DNA of 64,000 nt from Diphasiastrum complanatum (taxonomy: Eukaryota; Streptophyta; Lycopodiopsida; Lycopodiales; Lycopodiaceae). Made by a program: the position numbers and the translations under genes. Under the pieces are notes generated by a model. The model was not told the DNA's origin. It ran no database searches and saw only the letters and a program-made list of their open reading frames with translations. Below are positions 50,442-61,216 of this stretch, one piece after another. The stretch is taken from positions 24,645,390 through 24,709,389 of the forward strand of contig CM055102.1 in the NCBI GenBank assembly GCA_029204225.1. Reading direction: 5' to 3'. Each line of letters opens with the position of its first letter. Within the stretch, counting starts at the first letter, position 1.

Positions 50442-51085
50442 TGTGAAAAAAGTGGATCTTGAATGGATCTAGATCCCAAATGTTCTGGCTAAGATCTTTG
50501 CACAACAAGCTACAAAAGCTAGAAATGGCAAAGCATCCTAATGCTACCTTTGATACACATGAACTTGACAAAGCATTCAAGAGACAAAATAAACTTATGA
50601 AAGATACTGATGGCAACCAAAAATAGCAGCAAACAGGCCGTGGAACAGTAGCCTGATAGCACCTAAGATCATACACAAGAGCTTGAAGACAATACGCAAA
50701 GCAATGCTCACAATGGAGGAAGAAACTGTGACAATGATCTATTGATCTCTCTCAACGATACAAAAAGTTTTTCCAACCTATTCTCCATGAATTTCAGCCT
50801 AATATAGGTGAGAGGGATGACTCTCTCTCCTCTCTCTAGAACTTAGGACCCAATTTTAGGGCACCAGTAGCCTAAAATAGCCAATTTTGGCCTATATGTC
50901 CAAATAACATGATTTTGGTGTCATTTCAAAGGTCCTGAAGTTTGGAACTTCTTCAATATCAAATATATACTAAAATAAAAGTATCTAGGTCTCTTTCACA
51001 CGTGTGAGAGGTTAGATCCAAAACTATGTACAAAAATTGCCAATTTAGGCCTCAAACTAGCTAGGAAATGTTGACAATTTTCACA

Positions 51086-51257
51086 GGCATCATATGCACT
51101 CTCTGAATTTAGATCTGCGCTCAGATTCATTGTTGCCATCATCCAATTTTCGATTTCCACTATTTTTCATTTTTCAAGCTTTTTCACTATTTCCACCATT
51201 TTCGTCATTTTTTCCAACCTTTTCCTTGTTAATAGACCCTAACTACCATTGCTAACA
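51086..51257 (+). repeat. Gypsy-C 5' LTR/leader, right part
   Basis: It continues the sequence broken at 46101 and matches 59290-59432 (CTCTGAATTTAGATCTGCGCTC against CTCTAAATCCAGATCTGCACTC, CTAACATGGCCTC). It ends at the ATG of ORF X. Confidence 0.75.
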
Positions 51258-52016
51258 TGGCCTCTTCTTCATCCTCCGACGATACTGGCACCAAGTAGGT
51301 CATCACCCGCAAAGTGCCATCTGCCACTCAGATCTGGCCACTACCTTCTGATGCCTTGATTAGACCACGGCTTCAGACGACTGGACCTTTTCTTGAAGCA
51401 ATGGGTTTTTACTCACTGCTTTTCAGTTGTGACATTAACATGGGTCTCGTCTTACATGCTTACGCCACTTGGGATGCACCAAAGTCACGTTTCCACATCC
51501 TGTACCAAGATGCCACGTACAAGGTATGGATTAACATAGATTCCATGGTCACCGTAGGCATAGTGTTCGGTGATCGCCAACCTATATCTCATCGTCAAGC
51601 CAAGGGCTTGATAAAACCTTTCGTAACACAGACTGCACCTGAGATTCCGATCTAGACTAACAATGGGTACTTGATAGAGGCTATCACGGACCCAGTAATC
51701 CAGACGGCTGTACATTTATTGAACAACTTTCTGGTTGTTTCAACATTTCACAAGGATCGCATTCAATCCAAGCTACTCAGTCAAATTGTGGAGTCCTTCT
51801 TGAGATTTCCTAGCCCCACAATAGTGCTATATGATTGGCATACTTTCCTCATCCATGAACTAGCAATCTCCATCAAACATATCAACTGTGACTGTATCAC
51901 AGTAGGCCCCCTGTTGTGTAACTTTGCCTATGCGTTTCTCAAGGCGAGAGTGCGCGGGTTCCACCGCTCAAGCATTTTATCCGCCATCGTGCCTCATACT
52001 AACATGTATGCTCCAT
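51258..52016 (+). pseudogene. ORF X of Gypsy-C, copy 1 (unknown function)
   Basis: From ATG 51258 the frame reads MASSSSSDDTG and meets a TAG at codon 14. It continues open (EAMGFYSLLFSCDINMGLVLHA, FVTQTAPEIPI), has another TAG near 51653, and goes on (YLIEAITDPVIQTAVHLLNNF, RIQSKLLSQIVESFLRF, WHTFLIHELAISI) until Gypsy-D1 cuts it at 52017. The family is not recognised and no zinc, protease or enzyme motif is seen. It lies between LTR and gag, a place where some plant Gypsy lineages (Ogre/Tat) carry an additional ORF. A second copy is at 59433. Confidence 0.6.
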
Positions 52017-52800
52017 TGTTGGGGGTATTCCCAACATAGAGCAAATAAGGTACTTAAGCCAATAAATGTGTTGCGAGGGCATGGCTTCCTGCACGTATAA
52101 GTCCATGGTCCAATGAGCACACAAGCAAATTGTAAATAAGAAATAATAGACATGGGCCTTATGTAATTAAAATAAAACTTGAGGCCCAAAGTCATTTCAA
52201 ACTTAGAAGTTTACTTTTTAGATTTGGGTCCAACTTTGGACTCACATAAATCTTGTGAGTACTAATGTACTTTTTATGAACCCTTCGATCAAGTTGGGTC
52301 CAAGATGAATGGTTAGGATCATTGTGAATATTAGCCAATAGGATTTGGGACAAGGGCCTTTCCCATTTTATAAAAAGACACCATTTGTACTATATTTGCA
52401 TGCCTAATTGAGAGGAGGAGACTCTACCATTTTGGGAGCTCAAGCATCCTCATTTGCTAATCACTCTTGCTTATGCTATTGTTGTGGATTGTTTGTTAAT
52501 TCCATTTTCCATGCTTTTTGGTTATGCTAATTAAGGTTTCTCCATAAGCAATGATATTGAGCATTTGAGCTAACCTCCATCTCATCTCTCTCACTCTCTC
52601 TCACCCTCTTCCCCTCTCTTCTTCTTCTCTTCTTCTCTTCTCTTTCACCCTCAACCATGATGAATGCTAGTGTAGTGGAGTAGAGTTAACGGTGGGTAGT
52701 GTTAGTGGTGAGTAGAGTTAAGGGAGAAAGTAGAGAACTATCTAAAAGTAGCATCTATTCATAGTTAGGCACCTATCCAGTGTTCTAACCCTTGTTGACA
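52017..52800 (+). repeat. Gypsy-D LTR, copy D1
   Basis: It starts TGTTGGGGGTATTCCCAACA, contains a TATA region (TTTTATAAAAAG, near 52370) and a polypyrimidine tract (52590-52650), and ends CTTGTTGACA. It is nearly the same as 60344-61116 and, inverted, 63372-64000. Confidence 0.8.
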
Positions 52801-53339
52801 GACGGGAGGGCTATAATACACAAGATCATCGACCCTACATCCATCTACCGCATCCACCTCCGCACACCATGTAGTCACTGACACGACGGCCAACAAGAGA
52901 ATGTGTGGCACTGTCCCCTCTTCTTCGTCTCCTCCTACTACCAGATGTCGCACCACCACCACCACCAATTCTATTTCCACCACTACCACAGCTTCTTCTG
53001 TTCAACCTTCTATTGCTACTTCTATTTTTGTTCCTCTTCCAACCACACAAATCGCCTCTGTAGTTGTTTCTTCTCCTACAACCCCTTCCATCACCATTGT
53101 CATCCATTCCTCTTATTTCCACAACCATCCCTCTTCAGTTCAATCACGCCGATTGACAACTCTCTCCCGACACCCTGGCATGGATGCAGGTCATCAATTT
53201 TACACCGCCGTGCCAGGGTACATTACCACCTTCTTCTTTCTCTGTCCTCTACACCACTCTCCAGTTCCCCTCTGTTCCTCCCATTCTTTCGTTTGGACAA
53301 ACTACTATCTCTATCACCGTTGATGCTTTCCTCACACCC
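52801..53339 (+). pseudogene. Gypsy-D1 leader and gag N-terminus, truncated
   Basis: The frame from ATG 52901 encodes a Thr/Ser-rich N-terminus (MCGTVPSSSSPPTTR then a Thr run) and ends at 53323. The same start is at 61217 in copy D2 (MRGTVPSS). Similarity between the copies stops at about 53337, after TTCCTCACACCCCC, where Gypsy-C sequence resumes. No second D1 LTR is present. Confidence 0.7.
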
Positions 53340-54372
53340 CCCACCTACATTTTGGAGGGAAAAAGAGTCAGATTTTTCATCAGATTTTGTTTTCTCCAAA
53401 ACTAGTGAGAGATAACTCTCGCATAACTGGCAGCAGCTCCAGGGTACTTTTCCAGACCTACATAGAAGCCTGCGAGAGTAATTCCAAGCAGATTGCAAAA
53501 ATTAGAGAAAAAATCATAAAAAATCAAAAAATCCTTGTAAAAATCCAAAAAAATACAAATCTTCACCAGAACTCTCGCAGAGCCCTCTAAAGTTCCATCT
53601 CAGTGAGACCAGGACACAGAGAAGCTTGCAAGAGTTAGTTCACTGTCTAAGTGCCTGTGTGAGAGTTCCCAGTGAAAAATGAGAAAACATCAGAGAACCC
53701 TCACAGACACTAAAATTTTCAGTTCTAGTGGGAAAGAACCCTCGCAGACACTAAAATTTTCAGTTCTAGTGGGAAAGAACCCTCGCAGAGAATTTTGAAG
53801 TTCCATCTCAGTGAGACCAGGACACAAAAGAGTCTGCAAGAGTTAGTTTGATTCTAGTGAGCCATAAAACTGGGTTCAAGTGCTAAAAAAATCACTAAAA
53901 AGTGAAGATCCAGCAGATCCTTTCAGAGAGAACTCTCGCAGACCATCTCAATCGATCCAAAATTTCAATTTCCATTAGTGAAGAAGCCAACGAGAGTTAG
54001 TACTGAGTATTGGTGAAGATCAAGCCAAATTAGTGGTTTTGAACCCTCGCACACAGTGAAATTTTCACTTTTTGCGAGAGTTAACTCTTGTAGAGATTTT
54101 GAGAGTCAGATCCAGGCCAAATTCATTTCTTGTGATCCTTGCGAGAGTAACTTCCCAGTAATATGAGAGATATCAAGGTTTCTTGTCTCCAAAACAGCTA
54201 AAGAACCCTCGCACGGCCAACCCTCGCACTAGAGAACCTCACAGACTACATCAGTGGAAAGATCTACACCATATATTTTCACTTCCGGCCAATCAAACTG
54301 ATCAGATCCTTAAGATCCAAGGTACATTCCATTGTACAAGCAAGAGCCAACTATTTTTTATCCCATCATCAG
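53340..54372 (+). other. Gypsy-C gag leader with repeated CTCTCGCA motif
   Basis: No coding signal. At least 11 copies of (A)(C/A)CCTCGCA / ACTCTCGCA or the complement TGCGAGAG occur between 53411 and 54230. 53708-53748 and 53749-53789 are a 41-bp tandem duplication carrying the motif. The motif also occurs in the Gypsy-C LTR (58800-59085). Confidence 0.7.
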
Positions 54373-55626
54373 ATGAATCTGAGATCTAGACGATCAGTAG
54401 CAAGAAGAACAACAAATCAAGCACCACACCTTCCCATATTAGCAGTTGCGCAACAAGAGGCAAAATCGGAACCAGTGCCAATGGATCCAATGGGTCAACC
54501 CATACCTCTCACTCCCTTGCAAGCAGTACGGAGGGCACCTCGGATAGAGATATCAAAATACGACGGATCATCAGATCCTATCCGCTTCCTTCAGAACTAC
54601 GAGAAAGCTTGTGAAATCTACGACAAACGGACACCTGCAGAGAAGTTGATGCTATTTTCCATGTCACTAGTAGCGGTGGCTCAAGATTGGTTTTTCAATC
54701 TGTCAGAGGAAGAAAAATCCACTTGGGAAGTAGTTAAAGCGGCTCTCATCACGCGCTTTAAACCAAGGAAGTTCCTAGAAGACCCGTTTCTCCTGCTGAG
54801 CAAGGTCAAGATGGAAAAAAGGGAAAGGGTTAGGGACTATATTGAGCGGGTCAAACATCTACGATCTGACTGCAGTGCAGTCCTAACTCTCGATTATGTG
54901 GTGATCATGTGGTTCCTTGCGGAGTTACCACGTAGCATCAGGAGAGAACTTAAACGACGGGAGCAATACACTACTCTGTAAGAAGCTATGGAGGATGTCA
55001 TCAAGGAAGAGGATGAGGGATCAGACGATGAATATCCATCAATCCATACTCCTCCTCCCTTGATAGCATCCTCATCATCAACTGCTTCCACTCTATCCAC
55101 AGAACTGTTGATGGAACAAATGACAAAAATACACAAACAACAGATGGAGCAGCTTACGGCACAGTTTGATCAGAAACTGAAGGCCTTACAAGGAGCTGTA
55201 GCAACAATGCCAAACCTACCGGAACAAAACCAGCTACAATATCCACGACGCTAAAATCCAGAGATGCCAGTACCACCTCAGCCTGAGCAGCAGCAGTGGT
55301 ATGGACCGAATAAATCATATATGGATGCTGCCATAAATGAATATATTGTGGCCTATGTAGCTCAAACTCAACGTCAAGGCGGAAGAAATTACGGCTGCTA
55401 CGGATGTGGCGAAGGACACAGAATTGCTGAATGTCCTTACAAGGGACAATGTATGTTCTTCTGTCGAGAATGTGGTTATGGACACTGCTACAAGAATTTT
55501 CCATTGAGACCTTGGACTAGCGCGCCATTGAATTTCATTGCAATACAACGAGCAACAGTTCCAATAGGGATGCCACCGGAAAGGCAACATTTCCATGCCC
55601 CTGTGTTAGCCATTATGCGAGCATAG
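54373..55626 (+). pseudogene. Gypsy-C gag with zinc knuckles
   Basis: One frame has two TAA stops (54979-54981, 55252-55254). The N-terminal Arg/Ser-rich region is followed by a retrotransposon gag domain (RIEISKYDGSSDPIRFLQNYEKACEIY, FSMSLVAVAQDWFFNLSEEE, TWEVVKAALITRF, RVRDYIERVKHL). A helical Gln-rich segment follows (LLMEQMTKIHKQQMEQLTAQF). Two zinc-knuckle-like motifs end the frame: CYGCGEGHRIAEC and CRECGYGHCYKNF. Both have three, not four, residues between the second Cys and the His, and the second lacks the last Cys. Confidence 0.88.
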
Positions 55627-56759
55627 AAGAGGAAGGAAGTGGCTCCCTCACCACATCGGTCACTAATGACCAACCCTCAACTTCAGTGCCATATCCGAAT
55701 GTGAGGGAAGAAAGGAGACAATACCAGAAGATACAACACTGGGTATAGAGAGCACAAGCGGAGGAAAAAGAGCAAGAAAGGGACAACCCTATGGAACCTC
55801 CTATTGATGACGACCAGGAACCACGAATGGGCTCACCATTGCGCATAGACCAGAATGATCGATTGCATCATCATGAACCACCTTTGCACATGGTGGAGCC
55901 CGAGGAACTGCACACCAAAAGGCTCACAAGCCTACTGGCAAGCCGTGTTAGTTTAACCCTCGAAAAATTACTGCGGATTGCACCACAAGCTAAATGCCTT
56001 TTGGCTGAATGGGCCAAAACGGACGCGGAGCCAGTAGCGCCTGAGCGAGCCCATATATCGTATGGGCTACGAAGAGACTAGTAACGTCCTCCACATTGGG
56101 ATAGCATGGGAGAGTGAGGAACACAACATCACCCTGCCAATCAAACACAAGAGATTCGAGGACGAGGCAGCAGTAGTAGATGGAGGATCAGGTGTCAACT
56201 TGATATCCACTACTTTGTACCAAAAGGGGGTTCACAGGGATTGAAGCCAGCAAGATTTGCCATCAAGCTAACGGATCAATCTTGTGTAAAACCGAAGGGT
56301 GTGGTTGTCACATCCTTGTAAAAATAACAGCCATGCAGTTTGTGATCACCTTTGTAGTAATGGATATACCTGAATCTCCATCTGCATATTGTGTTTTACT
56401 GGAAAGACCATGGTTGAGGACTGCGCAAGTAGTACACAACTGGGGTACGGGAAAACTCACCTTTGAGAACAAAGAGTAGGCTGTAAAGGTCGATCCAACC
56501 ACATGGGCGATGAACCCACTTGCACCCAAGGCTGATGACAGATCATCCACGACATATTACATGATAGATCGCCCAAGGCAAGCCAAGGGTGGTCACTACG
56601 ATTCAGAGATGGATGTCATGAGATAGACGAATGCATTAGCAACGATTGACTGCCAAGCATGTCAATACGAAGCAGATCCTGAACCCAACACATCTTCACC
56701 CAAGTGTCACACCATGGACACACCAATTACATTTGGAGTTAATATGATACACACAAAAA
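55627..56759 (+). pseudogene. Gypsy-C protease region; RT deleted
   Basis: In shifted frames: an acidic/polar linker (55791-56081), the start of an aspartic protease (EAAVVDGGSGVNLIS at about 56165-56210, catalytic Asp followed by GGSG), and its C-terminal half (FVVMDIPESPSAYCVLLERPWL, 56340-56420). After about 56480 only broken linker follows. The sequence passes directly into RNase H near 56760 with no RT palm motif, so the whole RT is missing. Confidence 0.75.
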
Positions 56760-58291
56760 GGATTTTTCGATTCGATTTGCAAGCCGACAACTCAGTGATA
56801 CAGAAATGAATTATTCAACCATAGAGAGGGAAGCATCGATGATGATATATGCGGTTAATAAGTTTCGGCACTACCTAATGGCTACTTCTGTTGTTAGAGT
56901 TTGATTTTTGGATAGTAGTTTGCAAGGGAAAACAACACTACATGGCAGATCATGTGTCGCATATCAAAGGGAAGGAGGTTGCACTCCAACCCGACCATGA
57001 GCTGGCCGATGCTGTCTTATTTTATGTAGACACCATACCGGAATGGGCTGCCGACATGGTTGAATATCTAATGAGGGGCCAACCAGACAAATCACTACCA
57101 AAGGTGGATCAGCGGAGATTAGTCTTGAAATCTAGACCTTATCAGCTGATTGTTGGCCAATTGTACTGAAGAGGACCAGATGGGATTTTTCGGTGGTGTA
57201 TTCTTTCTCATGAGGCCACCCAGATCCTTTCACTTTCACATGAAGGCATGGATGGAGGGCATTTTGCATCCGACATTACAGTCTGCAAGATCTTACAATC
57301 AGGATGCTGGTGGCCAACGATTCATAAGGATATGAAAGAATACCTAATAAAATGCAATGTGTGCCAAAGGGCAAGGAGACCGACGAGATTGAATTATGAC
57401 CTTCTGCACCCGGTCTTAGCCCAAGCACCATTTGAAAAGTGGGGATTGGATTACATTGGTCCAATTCACCCTACACCAAGAAGTACCCAAGCTTGATACA
57501 TAATCGTGGCCACTGACTACCTCACCAAGTGGGTCGAAGCCAAGGCAATAAGAGTAGCTGATGCTAGGACCACTGCCAAATTTCTCTATGAAAATATCAT
57601 TGTGCGCTTTGGGTGCCCGGTGGAGATAGTAAGCAATCGCGGGAGTCATTTCATCAATGAGACCATCAAGGTCCTGTTGGAGGAATTCTTTGTGATTCAT
57701 AGAACCAGTACGCCTTATTATCCTCGTGGTAATGGGCAAGCAGGATCATCCAATAAGATCCTGTGTAGCATGCTCCAAAAAACAGTTGAAGCTAGCAGAT
57801 TGGATTGGGAACACAAGTTGCATGCTGCTTTGTGGTCATTCAGGACAGCATATAAGGGAAGCATTGATCAAACGCCATTCCAATTGGTATATGGTCAGGA
57901 TGCTGTAATGCCAGTAGAATTTTTAGTCCCTTCATTAATGATTGCCACAACGCAACGTCTTGATGAATCCAGATCTCTACAATTACGCCACGAAGCTCTG
58001 CATAAGCTCTGTGAAACACGCTTACTAGTTGTGCATGCACTGGCAACTGAAAAGAAAGGACGCAAAACATGGCACGATCGCAGATTACAAAAGAAAGATC
58101 TTCATTCCAAAGATCTAGTCCTGATGTATAAAACCAAGGCGATCAAGAGGAAATTAAAGTTCACAAACAAAGGTCTTTATCGGATCAAAGAAATTCTTAA
58201 TCATGGAGCCATGAATCTGGAGAAGCTAGATGGGACACCTTTCAATACACCCATCAACGGTAGCCGGTTACACAAGTACTGGCCACCGTAG
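56760..58291 (+). pseudogene. Gypsy-C RNase H remnant and integrase
   Basis: RNase H is reduced (FASRQLSDTEMNYSTIEREASM), then a linker (KGKQHYMADHVSHIKG, EWAADMVEYLMRGQP) and the integrase HHCC domain (HEGMDGGHFASDITV, CNVCQRARRPTR). After a TGA near 57494 a 261-residue frame (57506-58291) gives the core and C-terminus. The first catalytic Asp is in VATDYLTKWVEA. The second site reads SNRGSHF (Asn for Asp) and the third GNGQAGSSNK (Gly for Glu). Two of the three catalytic acids are thus lost. There is no chromodomain. The C-terminus ends SRLHKYWPP, and the polypurine tract (GGTTGGTGGTGGCA) starts about 12 bp after the stop. Confidence 0.9.
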
Positions 58292-58318
58292 TGAGACAAA
58301 TTCAGGTTGGTGGTGGCA

Positions 58319-59432
58319 TGTTACAAAAAGTTTTTTTGCTAGGCCATCACAACTAGATTCATGAATCAAGCCAGATCAAACTAGATCCATCAAAATTCAA
58401 TCAGATCAAGCGAGATCAGAGAAGATCCAACAAGATCCAAGAGAGATCCAAATCCAGATAGGATTGAGAGGGAAGCAAATCATCAGATTACACCAATAAG
58501 GCCCCAAACTGTAGATCAGAGACCCCAATCTCAATATCCATGGCAAAATAAGGGCAAAATTCACCAAAACTGATGGATCTGCTACCAAGTATGCATCAGA
58601 ACTTCCAAAGAGTTATCAACAGTCAGATCTAACATGGATGTTGCAGATTACCAGTTTTCAAAAGTTAAAAATAAGAGAATCTCAAGATCTCGTTAAAAAA
58701 ACACTCTAAAAGAGCACTTTTCTCATGATGTTTGGAGATCCCCTAGGAGATAGCTCTTGAAACTTGGACAGTCATTAGATCTGAGATGCATCTATGAAAA
58801 TCTCTGCGAGAGTTATTGATCAAAAAAACATCATTTTTTAGTGTGTGTATTTTCAGAACCTTCATAGAGCATCAAGATCATCAAACCAACCTTTGCAAGG
58901 GGCATAAATGGAATCAGAACAGTGAAATTAGCCTGCCTACATGGTCTGATCTTGAAAATCCAACCACAGGAGCAAGTTGTGCGAGCATTCACTTCCTGCG
59001 AGGATTGAACCCTCACAGACTGTCTAAACCCTCGCAAAACCTTTGCAGGACAGCCAAATCACCTTCCGAACTCTCGCATACTTCTTTGAGGTCTTAGAAA
59101 TTTGCGAAGAAGGTCCCTGCCAAAATTTGGGTGGCATTGAACAAGGGAAAGTGGATTTCACCTAATACGCACTCTAAATTCCGTTATATAAGGGCTGAAT
59201 TCGAGTCATTTGTCACATTTCCTAGTGAAGCTCTGTTCAAATTTCAACCAAATTTTCCAAGTTCTCCGAATGCGACCAAACTTCATACAAGCTATCATCT
59301 ACATACTCTAAATCCAGATCTGCACTCTGAACTATTGCTACTACCATCCAACCCTTGTTATCCATTGTTTCTAATTTTTTACCTTTTCCACCATTTTTTC
59401 TACTTTTTCGCACTTTAACTATCACGGCTAAC
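58319..59432 (+). repeat. Gypsy-C LTR (3' LTR of first copy)
   Basis: It starts TGTTACAAAAAG after the purine tract. It contains CTCTCGCA-type motifs and a TATA box (GTTATATAAGGGC, near 59182-59194). From 59085 on it matches 45870-46101 plus 51086-51257. The right boundary between LTR and leader is not resolved. Confidence 0.7.
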
Positions 59433-60343
59433 ATGGCCTCCTCATCTTATGACAACTCTGGCACCAAACAGGTGATCCAACGAGAAATACCATCAGCCAC
59501 CTAGATTTGGCCCTTGCCTTCTGATGTCTTGACTAAACCCTGGCTTCAGATTGTTGGCTCACTTCTTGAAGCAATGGGTTTTTACCTGGCTCTTTTCAGC
59601 TCTGACATTAACATGGGCCTCACCTTTCACGCTTACGCCACCTGGGATGCGCCGAAGTCGTGTTTCCACTTCCTGTACCCAAAGTTGCTGAGGACTAGTC
59701 GCATAAGGCACTTTTGCCTCGAGAAGTGCACAGGCAAAGTTACACAGCAAGGGGCCTGCTATGATACGCTCATGTGTGTTGGGTTTGATGGAGATTGTTA
59801 GTTCGTGGATGAGGAAGGCATGCCAGTCGTATGGCACAACTGTAGGGCCAGGAAATCCTAGGAAAGACTCCACAATCTGACTCAGCAGCGTGGACTGGAT
59901 TCTGTCCTTGCAAAATGTTGAAACAGCCAGAAAGTTGTTCAACAAATGTGCAGCCGTCTGAATGACTGGTTCCGTGATAGCCTCTATCAAGTACCCGTTG
60001 TTAGTTTGGATCGGAATTTTTGGTGCAGTCTGGGTGACGAAAGGTTTTATCAGGGCTTTTTCCTGATGATGAGAGATGGGCTAGCGGTCACTGGACATAA
60101 TGCCGACTATAACCATCAAGTCCACGTTAATGCATACCTTGTACGTGTTGCACCCTGGATGGGCGGAATGTGGCACCCCAATGGACAAGATCACGCTCAA
60201 TAACTGCAATTGGCCAAAAATCAACTCCGAGCATGGCTGGGCACCCCCCCTCCCCACCTCTCCATCAAAGCTTGTCGAGGGAGCGCTCCCTTTACTGATT
60301 GGCCGAGTGCCGAAGGACCGACATTACTTTAGACCGTGGGTCC
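59433..60343. pseudogene. ORF X, copy 2, with internal inversion
   Basis: 59433 to about 59685 reads forward (MASSSYDNSGTKQVI, EAMGFYLALFSSDINMGLTFHA, a TAG near 59502). About 59690-60155 is inverted: on the minus strand it reads on from the forward part of copy 1 (FVTQTAPKIPI, YLIEAITEPVIQTAAHLLNNFLAVSTF, LLSQIVESFLGF, WHAFLIHELTISI). About 60156-60343 reads forward again (WAECGTPMDKITL) and extends the ORF beyond the point where copy 1 is cut. Gypsy-D2 follows. Confidence 0.7.
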
Positions 60344-61116
60344 TGTTGGGGGTATTCCCAACATAGAGCAAATAAGGGAAGTGAGCCAATAAATGTGTTG
60401 CGAGGGCATGGCTTCCTGCGCATATAAGTCCATGGCCCAATGAGCACGCAAGCAAATTGTAAATAAGAAAGAATAGACTTGGGTCCTACGTAATTAAAAT
60501 AAAACTTGAGGCCCAAAGTCATTTTAAACTTAGAAGTTTATTTTTTAGAGTTGGGTCCAACTTTGGACTCACATGAATCTTGTGAGTACTAATGTACTTT
60601 TTATGAACCCTTGGATCAAGTTTGGTCCAAGATGAATGGTTAGGATCATTGTGAATATTAGCCAATAGGATTTGGGGCAAGGGCCTTTCCCATTTTATAA
60701 AAAGACACCATTTGTACTATATTTGCATGCTTAATTGAGAGGAGGAGACTCTACCATTTTGGGAGCTCAAGCATCATCATTTGCTAATCACTCTTGCTTA
60801 TGCCATTATTGTGGATTGTTTGTTAATTCCATTTTCCATGCTTTTTGGCTATGCAAATTAAGGTTTCTCCATAAGCAATGATATTGAGCATTTGAGCTAA
60901 CCTCCATCTCATCTCTCTCACTCTCTGTCACCCTCTTCCCCTCTCTTCTTCTTCTCTTCTTCTCTTCTCTTTCACCCTCAGCCATAATGAATGCTAGTGT
61001 AGTGGAGTAGAGTTAACGGTGGGTAATGTTAGTGGTGAGGGAGAAATAAAGAACTATCTAAAAGTAGCATCTATTCATAGTTAGGCACCTAACCAATGTT
61101 CTAACCCTTGTTGACA
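60344..61116 (+). repeat. Gypsy-D LTR, copy D2
   Basis: 773 bp, TGTTGGGGGTATTCCCAACA...CTTGTTGACA. Close to D1 with scattered changes and small gaps. It carries the same TATA region (TTTTATAAAAAG) and polypyrimidine tract. Confidence 0.8.
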
Positions 61117-61216
61117 AGCGGGAGGGCTATACTACGCAAGATCTTCGACCCTACATCCATCTACCGCATCCACCTCCGCACACCCTGTAGTCACTGACAC
61201 GACGGCCAACAAGAGA

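Larger units (their letters stand above)
46102..51085 (-). mobile_element. Copia-A: minus-strand Copia inserted in Gypsy-C
   Basis: The 5' LTR is 50442-51085 (644 bp, TGTGAAAATTG...TTTTTTCACA). The 3' LTR is only the end part, 46102 to about 46441. Flanking 5-bp sites are GCCAT (46097-46101) and GGCAT (51086-51090), a target-site duplication with one change. The outside flanks join into one continuous Gypsy-C sequence. The rest of RT, RNase H, the polypurine tract and the start of the 3' LTR are deleted; the breakpoint lies in a short match, CAACCTRTTCT. A miniature LTR element is embedded at its primer-binding site. Confidence 0.9.

Noticed and set aside
52835-53128. Gly/Arg-rich minus-strand ORF
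   Set aside because: It is antisense to the Thr/Ser-rich start of Gypsy-D gag.
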